A stretch of 64,000 nucleotides of DNA from Providencia alcalifaciens DSM 30120 (GTDB lineage Bacteria > Pseudomonadota > Gammaproteobacteria > Enterobacterales > Enterobacteriaceae): NCBI RefSeq assembly GCF_000173415.1, contig NZ_ABXW01000062.1, positions 1-64,000 of the forward strand, given 5' to 3'. How positions within the stretch are numbered: the stretch's first letter is position 1; the number at the start of each line of letters is the position of its first letter. This document shows positions 1 through 8,619 of this stretch, piece after piece. Under the pieces are notes generated by a model that did no database searches, had not been told where the DNA came from, and saw only the letters and a list, made by a program, of their open reading frames with translations. The translations under genes and the position numbers were made by a program.

Positions 1-1
1 T

Positions 2-77
2 GGGCGATTAGCTCAGTTGGTAGAGCACCTCCCTTACAAGGAGGGGGTCAGTGGTTCGAGCCCGCTATCGCCCACCA
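2..77 (+). tRNA. tRNA-Val (anticodon TAC)
   Basis: A complete 76-nt tRNA with encoded CCA. The acceptor stem GGGCGAT pairs with ATCGCCC, and D, anticodon and T arms are recognisable (TTCGAGC in the T loop). The anticodon loop CTTACAA gives anticodon TAC, which reads valine codons. The sequence closely resembles the valine UAC tRNAs of enterobacteria. It starts one base into the window, so it may be the last gene of a tRNA operon. An AT-rich region begins directly after its 3' end, but no integrase or attachment repeat was found. Confidence 0.97.
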
Positions 78-1476
78 CTTCATCTTTTCTTGAGTCAAAA
101 ATCCCTATTATTTCCTACTTAGTCTTTCATCAATAAGTATTGTGATATGTTTTGAATCATTTGGTTATAGTATAAAACACCAAACGAGACAAAATAACAC
201 ATCCTCTCATGATGATTATCATTTATCTTGCGTAAATCGTCATTTCACTTGCCACGTGCTATTCCTATTAAGCCTCAATAGATATCTATATATACTATTA
301 TATTATTCACATAAATTACTGAATTGCAGATACTGTTATTTATCGAATAATTCGATAACAAGATTTTTCCTTGCGTAGCGAGGGGGCGGATTGCTTCTAG
401 GTTTGTATATAGTTAACTAAAATAAACCATAACAATTACATAAGTTAAATTTTATGCATGATAAAATGGGTATATCATCATATCTATTTTTTGTATGAAA
501 TGAATTTTGATGATTAAGAATTAGGTTCATAAAAGGTACAATAGAAATGAAATAGTGCTATACGATACAGATAGTCTTATGTTGGCTTAAATAAATTATT
601 CAGAATATTCTTAAGATCTAAATAGGGAAGTTTGCAATTAAACATTTTCTTTTTTTGCAGATAAAGAATATCTGTAAAGTAGTATATTAGTGAATAATCC
701 TAGTTACTCATATTTTGATAATCTTAAATTTCAATAATTTCATCATGTTTGAGAATAAATAATATTAAAATAAGATTATCGATAATCATTAAAGTTCATA
801 TTTTTGTGATACTCATCAAGTAAAGTGAATGTTCGACTTCCTTAACGTTAATGTTTTGTTATGTTGAATAAGGCGGTACATTACATTCACTATGGTACTT
901 TAAAAATATAGCATTAATTAATTTGCGGCATGCTGTTCAAAAATGTAAGTGATTGATATCTTATGTTGCAAAATAGTTATATATGTAAAACATATATTTT
1001 TTACTTTCTTTTACAGAAAATGTTCACATGGAGTGGTTTTTCGCTCTAAAAAGAATCACTGTTAACATGAAACGATTAACTTTGTTACAGTGTTAAATAA
1101 TTCTGTTTATTTCCTTTATTTTTGGATTTTTTGACGGGAAAGTGAGTGGTTTTTAGTGAATTGTCTCGCAATGTGGTCTTTCGCCTAAGTTTAGTAGGTG
1201 GTATTCACTGGCTATCAGTTTGTATAACGCATTGATAAATAAAAGGTAATTCATTTACCCGTCTTATTTGTATAGAGAAAAATATTTTGTTACATAGTTG
1301 CAATGTCATTTTTGGACTAGTTGAAACTAATTAGAAGGCTAGTATATCATTTGCTTAGTGATGTTGGATGTATCACCGTGTTTTATCAATGAACTATATA
1401 GTACATATAAAATAACAATAAAAATGGTAGAAAATATCTACCGATTTTTATTCAATTAATATAGATTGAAGCGAGA
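78..1476. other. AT-rich intergenic region, no convincing gene
   Basis: About 1.4 kb of strongly AT-rich DNA between the tRNA and the HTH gene. The only open frame of note (142-378) has no plausible ribosome binding site and a residue composition typical of noise. An AT-only hairpin (979-997) followed by a T-run could be a weak terminator. No insertion sequence, integrase or att-like duplication of the tRNA end is visible. The composition would suit an H-NS-bound upstream control region for the regulator, but that is inference. Confidence 0.5.
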
Positions 1477-1776
1477 ATGTTTATGAATACAAAATATCCT
1501 GTCGCTTGTGCAGTTGGACAAAAAATTAAATCTTTAAGAAAAGCTCAAGGCTACACAGTTTTTCAATTAGCTAAAGAGATCGACATTAGTGAACAACAAC
1601 TATTTCGTTATGAGCGTGGTGTGAATCGTATTGATATCGACTGTTTAGTTCGTGTATTAAAGGTATTAGGCGTGAATATGGGCGAATTCTTCAGCGAAGT
1701 TCTCCAAGATGATACCAACGCCTCAGAGGAAAGAGAATCTAAAGGGTTCAATGACTCGCTTTATTCTCTCGTATAA
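1477..1776 (+). CDS. MrpJ-like XRE-family HTH transcriptional regulator
   Basis: A 99-residue protein made almost entirely of one Cro/C1-type helix-turn-helix domain (about residues 13-66), with the recognition segment SEQQLFRYERG. This resembles the S-Q-Q-Q-x-S-R-Y-E-R-G signature of MrpJ, the Proteus mirabilis fimbrial-operon regulator that represses flagellar genes and affects adhesion. Inference: it is an MrpJ paralogue linking fimbriation or surface life to motility. Unlike mrpJ itself it stands alone, with no fimbrial genes in the window. Met1 and Met3 are both possible starts; neither has a strong Shine-Dalgarno. The gene is AT-rich and preceded by an unusually long noncoding stretch. 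Other XRE regulators are possible. Confidence 0.8.
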   Translation: MFMNTKYPVACAVGQKIKSLRKAQGYTVFQLAKEIDISEQQLFRYERGVNRIDIDCLVRVLKVLGVNMGEFFSEVLQDDTNASEERESKGFNDSLYSLV

Positions 1777-1927
1777 TATCAATTCATTGCTTAAGTTTCA
1801 TAATGAAACAAACTAAGTTTGTTAATTAAATTGTTTCAATTTAGAACGGTATAATTAATTAATCTAAATTAATTGGTCACAGCAATTGAATATATTAATA
1901 CATATCTCATCTTGAGTATTTACAAAA

Positions 1928-1957
1928 ATAAAAGCCCATTTGGGCTTTTATTTTTTT
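1928..1957. terminator. Rho-independent terminator between convergent genes
   Basis: A perfect stem, AAAAGCCCA / TGGGCTTTT, is followed by a T-run on the plus strand and flanked by A/T-rich sequence on the other side. It can therefore end transcription of the HTH gene and of the convergent antiporter gene. Confidence 0.85.
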
Positions 1958-2012
1958 ATGCGAAAATTAAGTTTATAACCGTTATAAAATAGGTTTTCTA
2001 ATCTTTGAATTA

Positions 2013-3740
2013 TTAATCTTGTTCAGCTTGTATTGGCTCTAAAATAACGGTGACAATACGAGGACCAATCATTTCATCAATCTTTAACTGCATATTGTCT
2101 AATTTAATGATATCCCCTTGAATTGGTTCATTTTCAGTATTCACGTGAATAAACTGGTTGAGTGTTTTATCTGAATCTACTTCAACCTGAATTCCATATG
2201 ACTCATAAATTTCATTTAACCGTGTAGTGCCCTTTAAGCTTAAACCTGAAGCAGGTAGCTCCATGACCGTTAGCTCAGTCGAGGTTTGCTCGGAAAACAA
2301 CCTTTCTAAGAATAAGCGATTTTGTGGTTTCAAAACGACAAATAGGTGGTCATTTGCCATTAAGATAGTTGAACCTCTCGGCGGTAAAACGCTTTTTTCT
2401 CGAGTGATCATTGCGATAACGGTTTGGTCAGGCAGCGCTAATTGCGACAAACGGCGTCCAACAGCAGAGCAGTCCTCACCAAGTGTATATTCAACTAAGT
2501 CAGCATCAATCTGATCTACCGCAGTAATGTCCAAAGTTGCAGCCGGAAGTAATGGCGGTGGCTGCATAAGATTCAGTTTGCGAGCAAAGTAAGGTAGTGT
2601 GGAGCCTTGTAAGGTTGCAGAAATTAATACCACAAAGAAGACAACATCAAAAATCAGATTAGCGCCAGGTAGCCCATAAATGAAGGGGAAGATGGCAAGA
2701 ATAATCGGCACTGAGCCTCTTAAGCCCACCCAAGAAATTAATGTGATTTCATTGCGAGTGAAACGGAATAGTTTTAACACTGGGACAACCGCTAGTGGTC
2801 TTGCAATAAACGTTAAGACTAAGGCGATAAGCAACCCTTCCTGCCATACCTCAAGTAGGGAACTCGGATTAACCAGCAGACCCAACATGACGAACATAAT
2901 AATCTGGCTTAACCAAGCAAGCCCATCATGGAATAGGAATGTATTACGCTGGAAAACAAAGGAATGGTTACCAATAACGACACCTGTTACGAAAATGGAT
3001 AAGAATCCACTGCCATCTAGGTTACTGGCAACGCCAAAGGAGAATAGTCCACAAGCTGCCACAAGAACAGGGTAGAGACCTGCTGCGAGTAATTTAATTT
3101 TATTGATTATTTTTATTGAAATCCAACCAACACTGATTCCAACAATCGCGCCAATTCCCATCTGACTAATAAATAGTAAAATTAATTCACTGCCAGAAGA
3201 CTGTTGATTCATCAATAATTGCAATAGTCCAACAGTGAGGAAAATTGCCATTGGGTCGTTGGTAGCACTTTCTATCTCTAAGGTTGCTTGGAGACGCTCA
3301 TTTAAGTAAATGCCCGCATTACGTAATAAGGAAAATACTGCGGCTGCATCGGTAGAACCAACAATGGCACCTAAGAGTAACCCTTCAAGAAGTGGAATAC
3401 CTAGAATATAGGCGGCGGCTAACCCCGTGATGCCTGCGGTAATTAACACTCCAAAAGTCGCTAAGGTAAATGCAGGTTTCCAAACTAACTTAATCGATTT
3501 TACTGAAGTTTGTAAGCCACCATCGAAGAGGATTAATGCAAGGGCGAGGGAACCCACGGCATAAGAGACGTTGACGTTATCAAAGGTGATTCTTCCTAAC
3601 CCATCTTCACCGGCAAGCATACCAATAAAGAGGAACATGACTAGCATGGGCAGACCGAGCCTTGCAGACAACTTGCTAGAAAAAATACCGAGTAAAATCA
3701 ATATGGATGAAAGTAATATTAGTTGTTCAATAGTCGGCAT
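2013..3740 (-). CDS. cvrA: K+/H+ antiporter of the CvrA/NhaP2 family
   Basis: A 575-residue inner-membrane cation/proton antiporter, close to the usual ~578 residues. Residues 1-390 form about twelve hydrophobic segments of the CPA1 exchanger fold; SATNDPMA and the glycine-rich helices are typical of NhaP-type exchangers. Residues ~400-485 look like an RCK_C (TrkA-C) regulatory domain and ~490-575 like the CorC/HlyC-type C-terminal domain that defines the NhaP2 branch. Expected role: expelling K+ (and perhaps Na+/Rb+) in exchange for protons, for osmotic and pH adaptation. It is monocistronic on the minus strand, converging with the HTH gene. Family assignment is firm; ion preference is not visible in the sequence. 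Confidence 0.93.
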   Translation of the reverse strand: MPTIEQLILLSSILILLGIFSSKLSARLGLPMLVMFLFIGMLAGEDGLGRITFDNVNVSYAVGSLALALILFDGGLQTSVKSIKLVWKPAFTLATFGVLITAGITGLAAAYILGIPLLEGLLLGAIVGSTDAAAVFSLLRNAGIYLNERLQATLEIESATNDPMAIFLTVGLLQLLMNQQSSGSELILLFISQMGIGAIVGISVGWISIKIINKIKLLAAGLYPVLVAACGLFSFGVASNLDGSGFLSIFVTGVVIGNHSFVFQRNTFLFHDGLAWLSQIIMFVMLGLLVNPSSLLEVWQEGLLIALVLTFIARPLAVVPVLKLFRFTRNEITLISWVGLRGSVPIILAIFPFIYGLPGANLIFDVVFFVVLISATLQGSTLPYFARKLNLMQPPPLLPAATLDITAVDQIDADLVEYTLGEDCSAVGRRLSQLALPDQTVIAMITREKSVLPPRGSTILMANDHLFVVLKPQNRLFLERLFSEQTSTELTVMELPASGLSLKGTTRLNEIYESYGIQVEVDSDKTLNQFIHVNTENEPIQGDIIKLDNMQLKIDEMIGPRIVTVILEPIQAEQD

Positions 3741-4072
3741 AATCAGTTTTCAGTTAGAGGTGAATAAAACGCTGACGATGCATCGCAAAGCGCATGAGGT
3801 AGCTTAAGATGTTATAAAAGTGACAAAAATATGCATTTGATAGCATTTTCATACTAAAGTAGCTAAATAAACATTATCATTCATACTATTATGATTATAT
3901 ATGAATCATTTAAAACATATTGGTATTTTACTGCATTTTTTAAAATTTAATTTCTAGAAATAGCCTGATTTTTTATTAAACTCAGGTTAATTATGGTTTT
4001 TTTGTATGTAAATGTTATTTGGGGAAAAGAGAAAAAAAGATGTGAGGAGTTAATGACATGATAAACAAAATA
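3741..4072. other. Intergenic region upstream of the antiporter gene
   Basis: About 330 bases of AT-rich DNA between the antiporter start and the ABC-transporter terminator. It must hold the promoter of the antiporter gene (minus strand), but no operator or convincing small gene was recognised. Confidence 0.4.
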
Positions 4073-4101
4073 AAAGTCGATGAATTTATATCATCGACTT
4101 T
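4073..4101 (-). terminator. Terminator of the MetNI-like operon
   Basis: An 11-bp perfect stem (AAAGTCGATGA / TCATCGACTTT) with a 7-base loop lies just after the permease gene. Read on the minus strand it is followed by a T-rich tract, as expected for intrinsic termination of the operon. Confidence 0.8.
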
Positions 4102-4108
4102 ATGTTAT

Positions 4109-4777
4109 TTAGTGAAAACGGGCTCTTCTTGCAAGAGTATCACCAATGAATTGTATTCCTTGGACAATAATGACTAAGGTAACAACCGTAATTGCCATGG
4201 CGACATTATCAAAGCGCTGATAACCATAATTTAATGCAAGATCACCAACACCACCCCCACCAACTGCGCCTGCCATTGCGGTCGCTCCAACAAGTGTGAT
4301 ACTGGCAGCGGTTAAACTTAATATTAAGGATGACTTTGCTTCGGGAAGTATAAAATGCCAAACAATTTGCCAGTTTGTGGCACCCATTGCATCTGCGGCT
4401 TCAATAATCCCAGAGTGGACACTTAATAACGAGTTCTCAACGAGCCTTGCGGTATAAGGTGCAATATAAATTACTAATGGCACAATCGCAGCAGTAGTGC
4501 CAATCGAGGTACCCACGACAAAACGCGTTAGTGGGATGATTGCCACTAATAAAATAATAAAGGGCAATGAACGGAATATATTAATAATAGGATTAATAAT
4601 TCGATAAATACGTTTATTTTCCCAAATTCCCTCAGGCCGCGTAATCACCAATAAGATGCCTAATAAGATCCCAAAGAGAGATCCTAAAACTAACGCAATA
4701 CTGACCATGGTGAATGTTTCTGACATGGCTAATAAAAACTGTTTACTTGTCAGTGCCGTCTCAAAAAAATCACTCAT
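4109..4777 (-). CDS. MetI-like ABC transporter permease
   Basis: A 222-residue inner-membrane permease with five hydrophobic segments and the binding-protein-dependent permease fold. The coupling EAA-like loop reads EAADAMGATNWQIVWHFILPEA. It resembles MetI of methionine importers (217 residues). It overlaps the ATPase gene by 4 bases (ATGA), implying translational coupling. Its operon partners are a MetN-like ATPase, a monooxygenase and a CMD protein, so it may import a sulfur-containing or other small compound that those enzymes process, rather than serving as the housekeeping methionine importer. Substrate is inference. Confidence 0.9.
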   Translation of the reverse strand: MSDFFETALTSKQFLLAMSETFTMVSIALVLGSLFGILLGILLVITRPEGIWENKRIYRIINPIINIFRSLPFIILLVAIIPLTRFVVGTSIGTTAAIVPLVIYIAPYTARLVENSLLSVHSGIIEAADAMGATNWQIVWHFILPEAKSSLILSLTAASITLVGATAMAGAVGGGGVGDLALNYGYQRFDNVAMAITVVTLVIIVQGIQFIGDTLARRARFH

Positions 4778-5787
4778 ACTGTCCCCTTGTTTACTGCAAC
4801 GCCGCGATGACGTAAGAAAGCTATCGCTTCGTCGATGTGCATTTTATCGCCAAGCATCTGAACAAACATACTGCCAAGAACTACACCGTTTATCTCTTTC
4901 ATATTGGCAAATAGGATGTTGATCTTAATAATGTTTTTCATGATTAATTCATTTACCACGGGTTCCTGCGCTGATTTACCTAAAAATTCTAACCGGTAAA
5001 CATCGTCTTGATGCTCAAGCTGATGAAGGACACGTTCAGGAATTTTTTCGTTGAGCACGGTACCCACAAATTTTTGAGTGGTGGAGTGTTTAGGCTGAGC
5101 GAAGATATCAAGGACAGTTCCTTCTTCAACAATCCGCCCAGACTCCATAACAGCGACTCGATGGCATATTTGTTCAATCACTTCCATTTCATGAGTGACC
5201 AGTAAAATAGTAATGTTCTGCTCACGATTGATTTTTTGCAGTAATGCTAAAATAGATGCGGTAGTTTGGGGATCTAACGCAGAGGTGGCCTCATCACACA
5301 ACAGAATTTGAGGGTTATTAATCAACGCTCTGGCTATTCCCACTCGTTGTTTCTGCCCCCCAGATAATTGATTGGGATACTGGTTTTTTTTATCACTCAA
5401 TTCAACATATTCAAGAATGTTATCCACACGCTGCATGATTTCATGCTTATCAACACCGAGTAACACGAGTGGCATGGCAACGTTTTGCGCGACAGTTTTA
5501 GTCTCCAGCAAGTTGAAATGCTGAAAAATCATACCAATACTTTTCTTGTGGGCGCGTGTTTGCGATGGACTATGCTCAGCCAGATTATGTTGACCGACCG
5601 TGATTGAGCCACTCGAGGGTTTTTCGAGTTGGTTAACGAGACGTATGAGTGAACTTTTACCTGCACCGCTATAGCCAATAAATCCGAAGATATCTCCTTT
5701 ATTAATATGCAAATTAATATCTTGTAGAGCGATTAGAGATTGCCCATTTTTGTTATACACTTTTTGGACATTATTAAATTCAATCAT
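4774..5787 (-). CDS. MetN-like ABC transporter ATPase with NIL domain
   Basis: A 337-residue ATPase energising the neighbouring permease. Walker A GYSGAGKS is at residues 38-45, the signature LSGGQKQR near 141, and Walker B LLCDEATSALD near 160. The C-terminal ~75 residues match the NIL/ACT-like domain that in MetN binds methionine and shuts transport off (trans-inhibition), so a similar feedback is likely. Length and architecture match MetN (343 residues). It lies 6 bases downstream of the monooxygenase gene in one operon. The association with a monooxygenase and a CMD protein, instead of metQ directly downstream, marks it as a specialised paralogue. Confidence 0.9.
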   Translation of the reverse strand: MIEFNNVQKVYNKNGQSLIALQDINLHINKGDIFGFIGYSGAGKSSLIRLVNQLEKPSSGSITVGQHNLAEHSPSQTRAHKKSIGMIFQHFNLLETKTVAQNVAMPLVLLGVDKHEIMQRVDNILEYVELSDKKNQYPNQLSGGQKQRVGIARALINNPQILLCDEATSALDPQTTASILALLQKINREQNITILLVTHEMEVIEQICHRVAVMESGRIVEEGTVLDIFAQPKHSTTQKFVGTVLNEKIPERVLHQLEHQDDVYRLEFLGKSAQEPVVNELIMKNIIKINILFANMKEINGVVLGSMFVQMLGDKMHIDEAIAFLRHRGVAVNKGTV

Positions 5788-5793
5788 CCTTTT

Positions 5794-7254
5794 TTACTCC
5801 ACATTTTCAGTCTGTTGCACGCGCTGAGCTGGAGGGAGTGCGGGCTGCCATTCATCACCTAATAACTCATTCTCTGTACTGGTTTTAACCCGCTCAAGAT
5901 GCTGTTGTTGATGAGCTAAATACAATTTAGCCGCGATATGATCGGCTAAACGCTCAGCCCCAGTATTGGTCCCTGGGATCAAACCAATGACAGGCCCCAT
6001 GCTGAGTGAAGCGCTTAAATTAAAGCAGTAAAAATGGTCAATAAATGGGAATTCGTAACCCGCTTTGGCTTGTAATTCAAAATGTTTTCCAAGATAGGGG
6101 TGCGCAGCAAGTTCATCATTCTCTTCACCTTTAGGAGGGGTATAGACATCTCCCCATGTTTTAATGAACGGTGCGAGGCGATGAAATGCAGAGTGCTTAT
6201 GCCAATTCAAACGATAGCCCGTCGCCAAGATAAGGTAATCAAAAGAGAAATCCCCCTGAGTCGTGGAAACATGCAATTTATTCTCTTTGAGAGCCACATG
6301 ATTGACTTGGGTATCGAAATTAAAATAGGCATGAGCATGGCGAGAAACGCGTAAAGTACTGCCATGAGGAGCGGGAGTTTTCGCTTTCAAAACATAATCG
6401 GCATAGTGCCATTTTTGTGCGTCAGTAAAATACCCATAAGCATGAGTAAAGCCAGCACTGCCTGCGACTTTACCGCGGTTAACTCTCGGCATCTCCTTTG
6501 CGCGGATTAATAACTCAACCGACTTAGCTCCGTGTTCTAACGCGGTAGCGGAACTGTCCATCGCGCCAGCACTGTAGCCTACCACGCCAATACTCAGACC
6601 GTTAAATCGTTGATAGTCACTGCCTGCGTATGAGTGTTCCCAATAATCGGAGGGAATTTTATCCATAAATTCAGGAATATTAGGCTCACTGAATGATTCC
6701 ATGCCCGTCGCAATAATGACATGTTGTGCCATAAAGTGAGTTGACCCATTAGGCGTCTCAAACGTGAGTTCACGACCCTGAGGGGTTAGTTTGACATCAA
6801 TGAGTTGATGCTGGCTAAGCAGTGTCGGTGCCGTCATGGTTTTAAACCATTGTAGGTATTCACCCCACTGCAAACGAGGAATTTTATCAAGAGCTTCCCA
6901 TGCTTCATTCCCAAATTGGGCTTTAAACCACGCTTGGAATGTTAAAGAAGGGGATGCGAGAGCAGGGCCTACCACCTGTTTTGGTGAACGTAAGGTTTCC
7001 ATTAATGCTGGTGTCTGCCAAGGTCCTTCTCTACCGGCGGGAGCTTGATCAAAAATGACAGCATTGATGCCTCGTAATTTAAGCGCGAAAGCCGCCGTAA
7101 CTCCGGACATACCTGCACCAATAATGGCGACATTAATGTGTTGTTCAAACAGGTTTTCATCAGACAGTGTCCATGTGCCAATGGGTAAATTAAGGTACTG
7201 TAGATCCTGTTGTATTTGTGCTTCTAGTGCCGCTAATCCAATAACCGGTTCCAT
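5794..7254 (-). CDS. Flavin-dependent monooxygenase / NAD(P)-FAD oxidoreductase
   Basis: A predicted flavoprotein of 486 residues. An N-terminal FAD Rossmann motif (VAIIGAGMSG, about residues 42-51) and a second dinucleotide motif (IGVVGYSAGAMDSS, near 215-230) give the two-dinucleotide-fold layout of class B flavin monooxygenases, with ATG motifs (IIATGMESF, ILATGYRLNW). The substrate is unknown. The start at 7254 is preferred to an upstream frame extension because AAGGAG sits 7 bases before it, and the upstream option would overlap the CMD gene by 26 bases. It is in an operon with the CMD-fusion gene and the MetNI-like transporter, suggesting oxidation of an imported compound such as a thioether or amine. 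That role is inference. Confidence 0.85.
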   Translation of the reverse strand: MEPVIGLAALEAQIQQDLQYLNLPIGTWTLSDENLFEQHINVAIIGAGMSGVTAAFALKLRGINAVIFDQAPAGREGPWQTPALMETLRSPKQVVGPALASPSLTFQAWFKAQFGNEAWEALDKIPRLQWGEYLQWFKTMTAPTLLSQHQLIDVKLTPQGRELTFETPNGSTHFMAQHVIIATGMESFSEPNIPEFMDKIPSDYWEHSYAGSDYQRFNGLSIGVVGYSAGAMDSSATALEHGAKSVELLIRAKEMPRVNRGKVAGSAGFTHAYGYFTDAQKWHYADYVLKAKTPAPHGSTLRVSRHAHAYFNFDTQVNHVALKENKLHVSTTQGDFSFDYLILATGYRLNWHKHSAFHRLAPFIKTWGDVYTPPKGEENDELAAHPYLGKHFELQAKAGYEFPFIDHFYCFNLSASLSMGPVIGLIPGTNTGAERLADHIAAKLYLAHQQQHLERVKTSTENELLGDEWQPALPPAQRVQQTENVE

Positions 7255-7258
7255 GGCA

Positions 7259-8392
7259 TTACTCCTTATTTTCAGGGAGTTCAAAAGGTTCTCCCAAGGT
7301 AAGCATTAAGCGATTAGCCCATGAGAAAAATGCACTAGATTGAATCAAATCCAGCAGTTCCAGTTCCGATAACCCGAGTGAGCGTAATTGGCTTATTTGC
7401 TTAACGGAGGCTTGAATCGGTGTTGCTGAGAGTGAAGCAACAAGGTCAATAATGGCTAAGAGTCGTGGTTCATAACCTTCGGCAAGCTCACTGCCTGCGG
7501 GAGTCGCTAAGAGTTTTTCGACATCAGCATAATGTTCTTTTGAATATTGGCTCGCTTTGCGAGCATGCACAGAAGCACAATAAATACAGCCATTGACTTT
7601 ACTTACGACAGCAGCAGCAAACTCTCTTTCCCAGCGAGGCAATCCTCCTGAGGTATAAAAAATGCCGCGGTCAATCTGTGTGCGTAGCGCTAAAATCTCA
7701 CTTTGATGAGCCAAAAGTAAGAAATATTCAGAATTCAGCTGACCATGTTTTTTCATGGTCTGAGTTTCATTCTCATCAAGTGTATTAGCGTCCCGTGCGG
7801 ATAGCCAAGATTCCCAACCTAATTGTGATTGCGTGAACACTGTCGGTGACGTTTGTCCTAATTGTGTTTGACTAGCATGGTTCCAAATACCAGCTTTAAT
7901 GGTTTGAGGTTCATTGACGCGATGCCCAGTATTCGAATTTTGTCCAATTAATAAACCTAGGCCTGTAACCAATCGAGATTGGTAAGTGACAAAAGTTATG
8001 AGCTGAGCAAGTAAAATAATATCGGGCTCAGACCATCCTTGTTGAATGAATTGCTGTGTTAAGGCGTAATCGGCTTGATTAGGGTTGCTCACTAATATGT
8101 GCAAATATTTTTCGGCTAAAGCGAGATGAGCGGTGATTTCAATCTCTGTGTGTGATGATAATAATTCAGCATAATATTTTTCGAGCAATACGGAACCTGT
8201 TATTTTCGCCACAAGATGCGCAAAATAATATTTCATATTGAGTGTCAATAATTTGGAAGGTGCTGAAAAAATAGCATCAAAAGCGGCTTGAGTATTTTCT
8301 GTTGCTACAGGTCTTTCTGCGCGAGTTTTTGCTAATTCAGAGTCTGGTGTCAGGTTAAGAAGAAAATTAATTAAATCATATTTTGTTGTCAT
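7259..8392 (-). CDS. Two-domain CMD / alkylhydroperoxidase-like protein
   Basis: A 377-residue protein of two related helical domains. The C-terminal half carries the carboxymuconolactone decarboxylase/AhpD redox motif C-I-Y-C-x-x-x-H (C269, C272, H276). The N-terminal half (about residues 1-180) has the same general helical pattern but contains no cysteine. It looks like a fusion of two families that, from memory, occur as separate neighbouring genes in other proteobacteria (the Avi_7169 and Avi_7170 CMD families). It is the first gene of the minus-strand operon with the monooxygenase and MetNI-like genes. A peroxidase- or disulfide-type activity on an imported substrate is plausible but unproven. 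Confidence 0.8.
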   Translation of the reverse strand: MTTKYDLINFLLNLTPDSELAKTRAERPVATENTQAAFDAIFSAPSKLLTLNMKYYFAHLVAKITGSVLLEKYYAELLSSHTEIEITAHLALAEKYLHILVSNPNQADYALTQQFIQQGWSEPDIILLAQLITFVTYQSRLVTGLGLLIGQNSNTGHRVNEPQTIKAGIWNHASQTQLGQTSPTVFTQSQLGWESWLSARDANTLDENETQTMKKHGQLNSEYFLLLAHQSEILALRTQIDRGIFYTSGGLPRWEREFAAAVVSKVNGCIYCASVHARKASQYSKEHYADVEKLLATPAGSELAEGYEPRLLAIIDLVASLSATPIQASVKQISQLRSLGLSELELLDLIQSSAFFSWANRLMLTLGEPFELPENKE

Positions 8393-8474
8393 AAATAACT
8401 CACTTTATTTAAATTTTTTTATCTCCTTCATTACATATCAATCACATCATTATTCGAACTACCATTTTGTTATA

Positions 8475-8488
8475 TGGTTATAACCATT
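8475..8488. promoter_or_regulatory. 14-bp perfect palindrome in divergent control region
   Basis: ATGGTTATAACCAT is a perfect palindrome located between the divergently transcribed CMD operon and metQ-like gene. It is embedded in two direct copies of ACCATTTTGTT (8461-8471 and 8483-8493) spaced 22 bases apart, about two helical turns. This is a likely operator for a shared regulator; which one is unknown. A TATACT at 8564-8569 could be the -10 element of the metQ-like gene. Confidence 0.55.
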
Positions 8489-8619
8489 TTGTTTTGGCAT
8501 ATTTTTATATCTGTTTTTATTTAAGTTATAACGATCAGATCTAAGACGTTAAATAAATCCTGTTTATACTCCGGTCAATTAGCAATATAAAAACGGAATG
8601 TAATTGAAGGGTAACCACC

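Noticed and set aside
2-77. tRNA-Val as an island attachment site
   Set aside because: No integrase and no repeated copy of the tRNA 3' end were seen downstream in this window.
142-378. 78-codon open frame after the tRNA
   Set aside because: No ribosome site, odd composition rich in Tyr, His, Asn and Cys, and no resemblance to any family; it lies in AT-rich noncoding DNA.
8530-8550. Possible MetJ box upstream of the metQ-like gene
   Set aside because: Only one AGACGTTA-like element is present; tandem 8-base met boxes are not found, so MetJ control is not supported.
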